Positions 53,405 to 64,000 of a stretch of 64,000 nucleotides of DNA are shown piece after piece. The notes under the pieces were generated by a model, which searched no databases, had not been told where the DNA came from, and saw only the letters and a list, made by a program, of their open reading frames with translations. How positions within the stretch are numbered: position 1 is the first letter of the stretch; the number at the start of each line of letters is the position of its first letter. Made by a program: the position numbers and the translations under genes. This stretch comes from Balanoglossus misakiensis (lineage: Eukaryota > Hemichordata): contig CM082576.2 in NCBI GenBank assembly GCA_040954595.2, positions 4,774,001 through 4,838,000 of the forward strand, in the 5' to 3' direction.

Positions 53405-53854
53405 AAAGCATTTTTTTTTACATGAAAACAACAATTTATTATTTTGAAAAAAACAGCTAAAACTAATAATTTTGACCCAAATATACAATTCTTGTGGTGG
53501 TAATTGTGTTTCATTATTTGTGAAATATTGTTAAAAAACACTTTTGTGATGAAAAACAATGACTTTCATGTATTGTAGTTGTTGCCTTGTGGAAATACAG
53601 CTGTTCAAAGATGGCATTTTGTTTGTTTTGTCATTCTTAAATTTTATAGCGCAATTTGCAAAATCGTCAATTTTACACCCCTAAAAAACAAATTTCTGAA
53701 TGTTGTGAAGTTGCATTTTTATTTTTACTACCAAATGCAATACCATAGATACAGAAAAGGCTTAAATCATGACAAGATAAATGATAATATTTAAAATGTG
53801 GGGCAGTAAATATTGCAAATTGTCATGTTTTGCATTTATTGCTTTGGCCTCCCT

Positions 53855-53863
53855 ACAGCAGAT
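53855..53863. repeat. Target-site duplication, right copy (ACAGCAGAT)
   Basis: Directly follows the right terminal inverted repeat and is identical to 47784-47792. Confidence 0.92.
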
Positions 53864-56800
53864 GCTGAAGAACATCGTGCCTGGAATGTTAAGGAAAGAT
53901 GTTAACCCACTGAGTGGAATCAGTTGATCTGGGCACTTTGTGTGGACGAATTCTGAGTGATAAGTCAATTCCCACATTTGGGATGCAACTCAAAAATATG
54001 TTTTGCTGAATATACATTCAAGACCAACGGTAAATGAGAATGTTGACAGTTTGTACGTGTGCATCAGTAAAGTTATTGGAATACCTCCACTGGTCATTGC
54101 AAGCTATAGGCGCCTCTTCAACAACAAGACGTCCACAAGCTGTTAGCCAGATGTTCATTAACAAAGACAAAAAGCAAAGTATAGCACCACCAGGCTTGTC
54201 AGGGAATACCTGGAATAATTTGGCATCTCATCCAAACAACAACTTGATACGCAAGAAAACATAAACTCACTGTTTTCTTTTCCACTGAACTTGAACACTG
54301 ACGCGGCACACTTCAAACCAATGAGCTTACAGTCACGTAAGTTGGTCCCCAGCCAAAAGTTTGTGCATGAGGAAAATTGCTCTGATGCTTTCGTTGATAA
54401 GGAACTGGAAATAGATTGGATGCAAAGGAAATGTCGATTTTTTTTTCTACTGACTTTCAATTAGGGCGATCAGTGCTTGTCTGAGGAGCATTCAGTGTTG
54501 GAAATATTTACGGCAAGTTTCCTTAACTACCAGCAAGATGAAGTTTTTTCAATCAACTGATCAGTTAAATCTGGCCAAACCCTATCCTAGTTTACTGTAA
54601 CCAATTGATAGGTCAGTAGCTGTGACGTACAATGTATTTGATTCACATAGTGAATGCTCAAGCTTACTTGAAATGGGATGTACAAACAAGTAATGAAGGT
54701 GGCTGGGATACACGTATGTCTTTTCTGTTGAAGGAGGGAGGAGGGGATTGTCTGGATTCTCATCATGCCTGATAACATCAAACAACCTGTCAGTTTATAC
54801 GGGTGATATACAACTATGAATACTCTGACCAGGCTTTGCCATTACTCTACTGGTATTTCCATAGATCTCAATCTGGCCAACTTCAAGGTACAGGTCCATA
54901 AATTTCCATGCATTAACCTTTCATTTTGGCTGTGGTTAAAAGAACAACTTTCAAAACTCTGATAGTTGAAAGGATCCTGCTCTACTTTCACTCTAGAAAG
55001 GACATCCTGAATTGAGACATGCCATCAAAGAAGATGCGATCATTTCTTGTGACAGGAAAAAAAATTAATAAAAACTGCACCGCAGGGGATATTGGAGAAA
55101 GTACATGGAGTGATAAAGGACAGGACATCATTGCAACACTTTTTGATTATTTTTCTTTATGACAGATCCATAAAAGATCGCATTCTACAATTAATTTTAT
55201 GGGGATATCAACTCCCTTTTTCTTTGTAGAAGGCACGACTGTGATTCTGGGTTCAAAGAACCTGAAATCACAAGGAAAGATTTAGCCTTAAGGCGAAGAC
55301 AGTCCATGACTCAAACATGTAAAATCATATTCTCCAGATGCCTGTCTGTTCACTTGTGTGTATGCTTATTGTCTTTGGCCCCGAGGCACATCAGGAAATG
55401 ACAACCAACATTGAAACATATCCATCAGTAGAAAAAAAAATTTGATTTGATTATTATAAATGCCCTTCCCAAGTTTTGATTTCATATATCACCTCACTGT
55501 CTAGACTCTGTCCCGAACTATCATAATTAAAAACCCATAAAGGTCATTCTTTTCCAGCATTGGGAAATTTAATAAGCCCAATGATATACTGTACATGTAC
55601 TGTAAAACGGAAAATGTTTATGACAGGAAATTTACACGATATCAAAAGAGGCAACTGTTACGCGACAATTAATAATCTTTATTCTTGATTTTAAGATAGA
55701 CAACAATCTAAAGCTGTCTTGAGAAAAATATGAGAAATAGTTTATGACTTTGATTTTCGAGGCACACACAACCTTAAAGTAGTTGGTTCCTTCGCTGACT
55801 ATCAGCTGTTCTCAACACCCCTGATACTGCAGTTTCAGAACTGTGAACACGCGCCTTGTGGGGATAACAAGCGTACTCTCACTCAACCATTTCAAGCTTC
55901 ATGTGACTAAGACGCTGCACATGTATACGTGACCTCAGAAGGCTGTCTAATTTCCCTTTTTCTCTCCAAGACCCCCATACTTATTACAGGGTCAACATTT
56001 TCTCCTGGAGGTACTGCTGACCTCTGTTCGGGTCGCGGCGTGTCACATTGTTATCATGTTTGGCCTGACGCACTGCTCGCTGAAAGTTTACTGCTTAAGG
56101 CACCAGATTTGTATCTTTTGCTACTGATTCACTGCAACTTGATAATCCGAGACTTCATGAAGTTTCAAGCATTACAGTCCAGGACTCTACATACATTGTT
56201 TAAACAATTGCACCAAATTCACACAGTTGAATACATGAATCAAAGATCGAAACGGCACAAGTGACGGCTGACAGTCAAAAAGCCAGGTATACGTATATTG
56301 TTAACCTGTAGACAGCAGAGCTAGAGCAATACCTTTAGCTTCTTTGAACAACCACACCCTTCAGTGTGTACTAAACCGATCTGTGTGGGGTCAATCATCC
56401 AATTACATCATGTACAGGCAGTAATACTGGAAAAAGCAAAATCTCAAAGGAATACATGGCTTATATTGCCAAGGATGTTCCCCTGGAGTCGCCTTAAAAA
56501 CTGCTAAATATAGCTCTTATCTCTCCCAGATCTCATCAAAATTACCAATAAGATTAGTGATCAATATCAGGATGTATGTTTCCATTCTAAACAGTTTGCC
56601 TACATGCTCATTTATCCTTTATAATGATTTCCGGAAATCACCAGGGCTGACAGGAGGTAAATCACTCCATATAAGATCTCAAGGGATGAAATGAGATGAA
56701 TCATCAGATGAAATCAAACTCAATCGAAAGACTTTGCTTTAAACGCGCTACTCTAGTATGACAAAGTGTTATTGTTTTAGATTGCTTGTACGTGTATGTA

Positions 56801-56999
56801 AAAAAATCTGTTTCTTCTCTAGAATGTCCTTTTATTAGTATTTTCATTAAAGTGAGACTTGCATGATCCTCATGTAAATATATACAGACTGTCACTAATA
56901 AACACAATAGTTAACACATAGTTAACAGATAGTTTTGATCCACTAGACTAACTGTCAACACCAGTACACATTAAATATATTAACAAACTCATAATCCAC

Positions 57000-57064
57000 G
57001 TGCCATGCTCATCAACCCTTTGGCAAGATCTACACCTATGGCATATAGGCCACAATTGCAAAAA
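57000..57064 (+). repeat. Dispersed repeat, copy 2
   Basis: Near-identical to 47509-47579 apart from the 7-base duplication there. It lies in the same orientation, 9.5 kb away, on the other side of the transposon. Confidence 0.9.
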
Positions 57065-60000
57065 TATTATAAATGTTAATAATTAGCAAGCCACAAGCGC
57101 CAAACGTCAGGCACACACGCACGCTCAATGATGATGACATTGCCCCCCCACAAGCCACAGGAAACCCAGATTTTCTAATCATCATTAGAGTATTTTGTTG
57201 TTCACAATGAAAAAGAGAAACTGAGGTAGTGATGGCTATTCAGATGGCACGTACAGAATTTCTATTATGACCACATGAGGGCAGTCAACATGATAAACCT
57301 GTGCTTCAGCTGTACACAGGATTTGCTTCAAGTCTGTTTCATACACTGGATGGATATACTCTTGAGGGTGCTATAACAAATGCATTAAAGTTTGCTAGAG
57401 TATCAGTCAACTGGCTGAAATAAACCAATGTTTCCATTAAAGTTTGATATAGGATGAGTGAGACATCAGTATGGTCAGCAAAACTTACCTGAATTATGAG
57501 ACACCTTGCATGGTTCCGTAGATTAAAGCACGATTAAAAGACTACAATCACCTCATGACAGCTAGAACACACTGTGACACTTTTGAAGATAAAACATTTT
57601 GGAGCAATATACATACACATGTACTCACCGACTCATGATTGGTTGAATCTCTTCCCTTTTTTTCAGGCAGTAGCTGATGATGGCAGAAAACAGTGGACTA
57701 GTTGATGATGATGACGGTAGTGGTGGTGGTACAGCAAAGCTGAATACTCCTCCAAGACCAAACAATACAATCTAGAAATATCAGTACACCAGTGAACACC
57801 AGATGTCTTTTGATGACTTACTAGTAGTCCCTGTTGAAAATCAATTGGATAGAACAAAGTGTTAGTGTATAAGTACATGACATATCAAGTCACACAACAT
57901 TACTGGCTGTACATGTATAATTCTGGGAATTGATAGTATTTTTCTGGGGCATACAAACCCTGTGTTTGTAAATCCACTCACCTGTATCTGAGGAAAATCC
58001 TTATGAGAAAGTGGGAAGTACTGACGGCTGGCCAACAACTTTTCACATCAGCTCTCTACGTTCAACACAAAACTGCACTGCTCGACACCAAGGCAATGAA
58101 ATCTCTGAGAGCAGCTAGACACGAAGATTAGCTGTGACGGAGTTTCCACTGGTAAATCGACAGTCTGAACTGCAAAACAAGATAACCCATGCTGGTTGTT
58201 ACAAAAGAACTTGTATAACTTGACTGAAAATGATACGGTCTAATTTATGCTGAAATGGATGCACCATCCTGAAGACCATATTAAAACGAGGATGAGATTA
58301 CCTGGTATAGTTTTCTTTAAAAGCAGGTAGCAAAGTATCGAGTGACTCACTGTGATCTTTTAAAGTTCTTTGCCAGAAGTATACAGAATTCAATGTTCTA
58401 CAGATAATTACTGGTGGAGGAGTTTCGTTCATGTAGTATACGAACTACAAAGCACTTTAACAAGAAATCTTCAGAAAATTAAGAGATTCAAACACACAGA
58501 ATGTGTTGTACTCAAAGGGACCGGAGAGCGATTTCATGCAAGATTACGTTGGTCGGATTATGTTTCACTTTGCCATACAAATTATCAAACTTACTCAGGA
58601 GGGCAGCTTTTGCAGTCTTGAGACAGGTGATCGCCGTTATCCAGGGATTACTACTCGAGCAGGATGGATATCAGATTGGAGTTGCTGACGTAAAACGGCT
58701 AATTTGATACAGTCCGGCACGCAGGGGCTGAAATGGAACGCCATTAGAACTGCGTTAAGTTCCATTATACTGATGTTCTCCAATGCACGAAATTGACGAT
58801 AATGTTTCTTCAATGACATAACAACATTGCGTGATGCACGAAATTGATGATAACGATTTTATAATAACATGGCAACATTACAAAATGGTTATTTGATAGC
58901 TGTTTGTCGATTGCCCACATCAAGAAAGACCCTGATGTATTTAAGATTGTGTGCATAGACACAGCAGGTCTGGCATTAAGCAGGGATTGAAATAGGATGC
59001 CTCATAGATGTACCAAGGTGTAATGTGCAAATGGATATTTTTTAACATGTAGGCATATTTTTCTTAATTTAAACGAGAGCTTTTGATGGTCAGTCATGTT
59101 TTTCACCAAGATAGGCTTCCTATAATAAGTGTAAGTATGAGACAAACCAGTTTAAAAGTGTGAAATTCACCAAATTTGAAAATAGTGTATCATCAACTTC
59201 AATTTCAAAAGGATAAAATGTAAGTAGCGTGACAAAGTCATAAAATGCATGCTATAAGTACATTGTACATGTATGTTCCAATAAAGCTAAACAGGTTATC
59301 TGTGATCAAACAAGGTCATTGCATTGCCCTGAAATTTAGCATATTTCAGACTGAACACACCGTTTTCTCTAAATTATACTGTAAATCTGGCAATGCAGCA
59401 AAAATAAGGAAAATCACAACAAGATATTATAACAGGAAAATGGTCAATTTCAATGTGACTTACGAGTCTGGATCTAATACCAACTCGACTGCAATTCTCG
59501 TATTCAGGAAATATTACACGAACATGGATGGGTGTGACAGAGTGATGAAGTGTGCCGAAGCTGTCCTAGAGAACATTACAGTTCCTCTGGCTTATGTGGC
59601 AGTATCAAAACAATCTATCTTAATATCATTCCTCCAACAGTATCACACCTTAATAATTTGTCTGGTATCTAACGGCAACGCCACAACAAAGGTCCAGGCC
59701 TTTCATAACTCCAGACACAAATATAAAAGCATAAAACGCCTCCAGGGTTCACACAGTGCATATAATTCTTATCCCCACTGGAAATCAATACTTTAGTTCG
59801 TGTTCCATCACGGGTATACATAATTGTACACACAACAGTTAATATAATTACACAACACCTAAATGTCTGGTCGTAGTTGTTGTAACAAAAGACTGGATGA
59901 TTTCAACCATGGTAATATAACGAGCTTTAAGTCATTTTGTTATAGAAAAACTGAACACGACAGCTTACTTGAATCAATCAGCTCGAACACTTCTAATGGC

Positions 60001-61435
60001 ACTGGAGAAAATACATCTACATCAGTAGTATGGTGTTGCTTCCAGTCTGGATGACAAAAGAGAAAATGTAATATAATCGTGACTCAAATAAAAGGAAAGG
60101 CAAATTAAGAAAATGCTGTACTAACACACAAGTTGTAAATATTAAGACTTACATAAAAGCAAATCACTCAGCAATCGACTGACTACCGTACGTATCTCTG
60201 CAGGCACTCTTGTTATTGTGTTGATTCACCTGTGAAATACGCGCAGGCGATAATAGTCAGATCCAATTTGAAAAATGGGAGTACCTGCCAGACTGCATAG
60301 ACCTGAGCTGAAGATTGGAAATACTAAATGTCACCAACTACGTTGTTCCCTACAGTTGCCTAGCAACCTGAAAAGTGAAAGTATCTGCAAGAGCCGGTCA
60401 GCCCCCTGCTTTCAGTTTCAGCCTGAGATCATTTTCAACTAAGCAAATGATGGATTCTTTCAGTAGCGCAACTCTGTTGCCAACAGGAGGGAAAATGGAG
60501 AATATATACGGAGGAGTGGGGAAATAAATCTGGCTGCTGCATCGGTCCTATGAGACTACCAGTACATGTACCCTACATCTTCTCAGACATTTTTATCATG
60601 ATCAGCTTTTGATCCTTCAATGTTTTATCAGAATAAGAGAGTAAGGGGCGTGAGCTGGCTTTCAACAATTTTAAAGAGAGTTTTGGAATTATATACTCCT
60701 AGAAGGGGGATCTGAAATATGTCCATGCGTAAAAAGTTGTTGCTCCATAGCACTATAAATCCCCTTAATTGATTTACCAATTTGCATCAAAGGCCTGAAA
60801 TTTCGATGCAACATGCCCATTTCTGGATGCTTTAATTGTCTTCATTATGAGAATTTGTTTTAAACACATAAACAGAAAAATTTATTTCAGAAAGTTCCTA
60901 CTTCAATGTATGTGTATATAGATTGATCAACACAAGGTTTAGTTGTTTTGTTTATAAAAGGGGATTTAAATTTTTTAAACATTTTCCCTATCAGTCGACA
61001 GTGACATCGATAGCGGCCAGAATCAACAGAAGGAAAATGGATTATTTTCCACTTCAGTAAACAATGTAATGGAATTACTTCAGGAAGCGTATGATTGCCA
61101 CCGGAAATGATATACTAAGCAGCGAGCACATAACAAACTGAATACATCCAGCAGTGTCAGGGGGAAAAGGCAGTGAACTGATGTAAAAATACATCACATA
61201 CATCATGTACATGTATACCAGAGGTATAATGTTTGATGTAATGTATCATTTCTGACAATTATCCTTTCCTCTGTATTAAGAAATATACTGAAATCTATGT
61301 ACACTCAAATCATTATAACAAATTATAATTATGGCTGGACATCAGACAAAATTTGCCAAATGCCCATCTTTCAATCATCTGATAATATGTAAATTTGAAT
61401 TCATCACAAATATGAGAAGGCATATCTAAGTGGAC

Positions 61436-61552
61436 AGAGATAAAGAGGAAGAAACAGAGAGATACAGACAGAGATACATGAGTAGACAGGCAGATACAAG
61501 GAGGGAGAGACAAAAGAGAGAGGGAGAAAACACAAGAGAGAAAAGATGAGAG
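61436..61552. repeat. Purine-rich low-complexity tract
   Basis: Strongly A/G-biased sequence built from GAGA and GACA-like units on the plus strand. The opposite strand is pyrimidine-rich and gives a spurious Ser/Leu/Phe-rich frame. Confidence 0.8.
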
Positions 61553-62874
61553 AACACCCTGCTGATAATGATGAAAGACTAGACTGAGAAGCTTTCTTTT
61601 GTATTTCTTGTTTCTTTAGAAGCATATGTATCATAATACACAGATAGAGCACAGGTGCATGGACTAATGGACATGAAAAGTAGAACCTTTATCATTCCTT
61701 TTCACTGTCTTTTTAAAATTCAAATACACATAAGGGTGTATCCCACTGATTCAAGGTGGCCGTTGAAGCTGGCAGACAACCATTAAATATCAAAATTCAA
61801 AGTTACCAAGACAACGTAAATGTATTGTTGTGATGACACCAGGTAAAATGGGAATATGGAGATAAATGTCAAATGTTAATGAATCATCAGATAAAAGTGG
61901 GAAGGCAATTTCAGATGAAATGACACTGTGTACTAATAAAGTGGAAATGACTATTGATGAGTAACATCGATCAATATCCATGGCAACACTTTTTTTTCTG
62001 TTTTAGAGTAGACAGCTTTATACATCCTACAGTAACTAGTACACATAACTACATGTATGTTAAAGATCGATGCCATTTGTTTTTGCCAAATCAAAGGGTT
62101 GCTTTGAATGCTCTGGGAGTCATCTTTTTTTCCAATTTTTCTCATGTGGGGGTTAGCCTGTTTTGCTTTTTTCCATGATGGGGTCACATGGCTGGAGAAA
62201 GTGACTATACATTACATGTAAGTCCCTTGCCCACAAATGATGTATGAACATCAACTGGGCTAACAGTATTTACTCAGCCCCTTCAGGAAGTTTTCGCTTT
62301 TTACTGTTAAAGTTCTAATGTTAACTTAAATTGTAACAAGATTTAAAGGGTGGTAAACTGAAAGTTTCATAACTTGGGTTATCCTTATTCAATAAGTTTA
62401 ACCTTTAAAGATGGACTGGCTAACTTTGATAGCGCCCTCTAGCAAAACTATTTTAGTCCAATAGGATTGCAGGAAATAAATCACAAGTGGACACTGAGAC
62501 TGCTGCATTAATATGTGGTGAGAATTTCAACACTAATTCTCCCGGTGGTTGTATTATGTTTATTGGCCAGAAACTGTTGGCCATGCCAGTTTTCTCAATG
62601 TTACCCTGTGAAGACTCGTCAAAAAATCCAATATGCTACCAATGGAGCGATATATTCTTTTTTCTTCTTCCCAGATTACACAAACTACAAAAATTGCTGT
62701 TTAATATGATTATCAATATTAAGACATGTAGAGATATGACATCTCTTTTGGCAGTGCACTCCCAGTGATCATAGCTGAACAACAGAAATGTGTCACGGGC
62801 ACTCAGTAGGCGATATGCGAAAGCCCTATGGTCCCTTGACATAGGCCGTGAATCTTGTAATGAACACCTATTAT

Positions 62875-63225
62875 CACGTTTTGCACCACACAGGGCTTTC
62901 GTGAGTTGTGATTCGCTGTTAGAAACAGTACAGGTTGGAAGAAACCAATTGCAGACCGAAAAGACGACCATAGGGGAGGTGAACTGACCAAACTTGAGCG
63001 AAAACTCTAACGCAGTACTACTATTACAAAGGATAAATAGCATTTGTACATTGCACGGTCACCCCACTGTGCGCGATCGTGTACGTGACCCCTGGATATG
63101 AGATTTCGAGCGGTGCGTCGCTAACTGTTTTAGACAGTTTTGTAGCATGTCTCCCTTAGTGTCGCATCATTTCACATTTGGCTTCTCCCAACCTGTTTCA
63201 AACAGCGAATCGCAACACCGTTTAG
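62875..63225. repeat. Inverted repeat pair with a spacer of about 200 bases
   Basis: The minus strand from about 62978 to 62905 contains TTGGTTTCTTCCAACCTGT followed by AACAGCGAATCACAAC. The plus strand at about 63177-63216 contains TTGGCTTCTCCCAACCTGT followed by AACAGCGAATCGCAAC. About 36 of 40 aligned bases match, with one 4-base gap. Weaker similarity continues outward (CTCCC plus GTCG). It resembles a decayed foldback or a duplicated and inverted segment. Confidence 0.6.
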
Positions 63226-63932
63226 ATGTTTTGGGTGTGACAAGCACAATACCATTGGTACAATCGTCGCAGTCTTTGCAAATTCGGCATGGATCAGCAT
63301 GCCAATGCAGACGACGTTTACAGACGGATCCATTCCAAGTGGCTTACCTGTCAACGGATTTGAAGTAACTAGAGTTCGTTTTGTCTGTGAAAAGACTGTC
63401 TTCCAGATCAACAACCACGCAGTTTTTCACTTCAAAGTTCCTATCTCTGGAAGACGTACTGTAAAGAATGAAATTTTATCATCCTGTCAGACTAGAAATG
63501 TAAACAGCACTAGCTTCTGTCGTAAAATAGTGATATTAGTCGCAAAGGTAAAATTATATTATTTGGTGAAAAGACTGTTTGAAAATTAAATATCATTGAT
63601 AAGACATTCAATCCAAGGCTTATACATATATCTGGAGAAATTAACGTATGCGATGTACGCGTACAGTAGTATTTGCCCTGGGAAGAGCTGCTGGTGTACA
63701 TACGTGTGTATGACGGGTCGACCATTTTACGGCAGAACTGTGATGATTATAATTCAGAGGTGTGGTAGTAATACCGCCAAATTAAAGGTCGAGCAATACT
63801 CTTTTCAATTATTTTAGAAAAATGTTATTTTTTGCACAAATTATTAATAAAGGGTAAAGAAGTGATATTTTATGACATGTATTATGGTCATTTGGTTTCA
63901 TAGTGTGAAGCGACCGCGGCGGTATGTAAGAA

Positions 63933-64000
63933 GACGAGGTGGCCGAGTGGTTAAGGCGATGGACTGCTAATCCATTGTGCTCTGCACGCGTGGGTTCGAA
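63933..64000 (+). tRNA. tRNA-Ser(GCU), truncated by the window end
   Basis: The first 68 bases of a serine tRNA: acceptor strand GACGAGG, D-arm with the A box TGGCCGAGTGG, anticodon stem-loop GGACTGCTAATCC with anticodon GCT, the long variable arm of class II tRNAs (GTGCTCTGCACGC), and the start of the T-arm with B box GTTCGAA. The visible part matches, to my knowledge, the vertebrate cytosolic tRNA-Ser-GCU exactly. The 3' half of the T-arm and the acceptor strand lie beyond the window. It decodes AGC and AGU codons and is transcribed by RNA polymerase III from its internal promoter. Confidence 0.97.

Larger units (their letters stand above)
47793..53854 (+). mobile_element. Complete 6,062 bp DNA transposon with 13 bp TIRs and 9 bp TSD
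   Basis: The left end starts AGGGAGGCCAAAG at 47793-47805, and the right end finishes with its exact reverse complement at 53842-53854. Both ends also have ATGCAA at the same distance inward (positions 20-25). A perfect 9 bp direct duplication flanks the element. Inside are a CCAAT-containing promoter region, a probable spliced gene for a large transposase-like protein, and a 3' UTR with AATAAA at 53399-53404. Intact ends, a perfect duplication and an undamaged 3.7 kb main frame suggest a recent insertion. A 9 bp duplication is usual for Mutator-like elements and possible for Merlin. The protein does not look like either to me, so the superfamily is left open. Confidence 0.9.
53864..63932. 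other. Gene-poor region between the transposon and the tRNA gene
   Basis: No gene can be supported. It contains a dispersed repeat copy (57000-57064), a purine-rich tract (61436-61552) and an inverted repeat pair (62.87-62.99 and 63.15-63.23 kb). A plus-strand frame at 59245-59796 is open for 183 codons but is AT-rich and shows no domain or splice support. Confidence 0.4.

Noticed and set aside
47793-53854. Reading the element as a retrotransposon
   Set aside because: No LTRs, no reverse transcriptase or integrase motifs and no poly(A) tail were seen. It has terminal inverted repeats and a 9 bp TSD instead.
59245-59796. 183-codon plus-strand frame
   Set aside because: Long for AT-rich DNA, but there is no recognisable domain, no splice or promoter support and no repeat boundaries. 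It could be a remnant of a mobile element.
61404-61652. Ser/Leu-rich minus-strand frames
   Set aside because: They are translations of the purine-rich low-complexity tract.

Overview
The window reads as nuclear DNA of an animal, most likely a marine invertebrate. It is AT-rich with long GT-AG introns, simple repeats and dispersed short repeats, and it holds a Hedgehog-pathway Dispatched gene and a eukaryotic tRNA-Ser. The species cannot be fixed from sequence alone.

Region 1 (1-2.6 kb): the last coding exon and 3' UTR of an unidentified plus-strand gene. Region 2 (about 6.9-37.4 kb, minus strand): a complete Dispatched-type gene, rebuilt here from four coding exons whose splice phases all fit (37404-37277, 28610-28487, 13147-12865, 9841-6915). 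The predicted protein has 1153 residues, with a sterol-sensing domain and the acidic residues expected in TM4 and TM10. Its introns are 8.7, 15.3 and 3.0 kb, and I find no other gene in them. An 85 bp TTAA-flanked MITE-like element lies just after the stop codon. Region 3 (40.2-40.7 kb): a CpG-containing stretch with a perfect 26 bp palindrome, E-boxes and an NRF1-type palindrome. It is followed by a possible first coding exon on the plus strand.

Region 4 (47,793-53,854) is the highlight: a structurally complete 6,062 bp DNA transposon. It has 13 bp perfect terminal inverted repeats, a perfect 9 bp target-site duplication (ACAGCAGAT) and an intact gene for a large transposase-like protein of about 1,264 residues. 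The protein has a helical N-terminus, two PPxY motifs, a long coiled coil, a proposed DDE core with a CxxH signature, and a basic then acidic tail. I could not place it in a named superfamily.

Region 5 (53.9-63.9 kb) is gene-poor, with one short dispersed repeat, a purine-rich tract and an inverted repeat pair near 62.9 and 63.2 kb. The window ends inside a tRNA-Ser(GCU) gene (63933-64000).

The genes do not form an operon-like unit. Dispatched is the only host pathway gene recognised, and the transposon is an independent selfish element.
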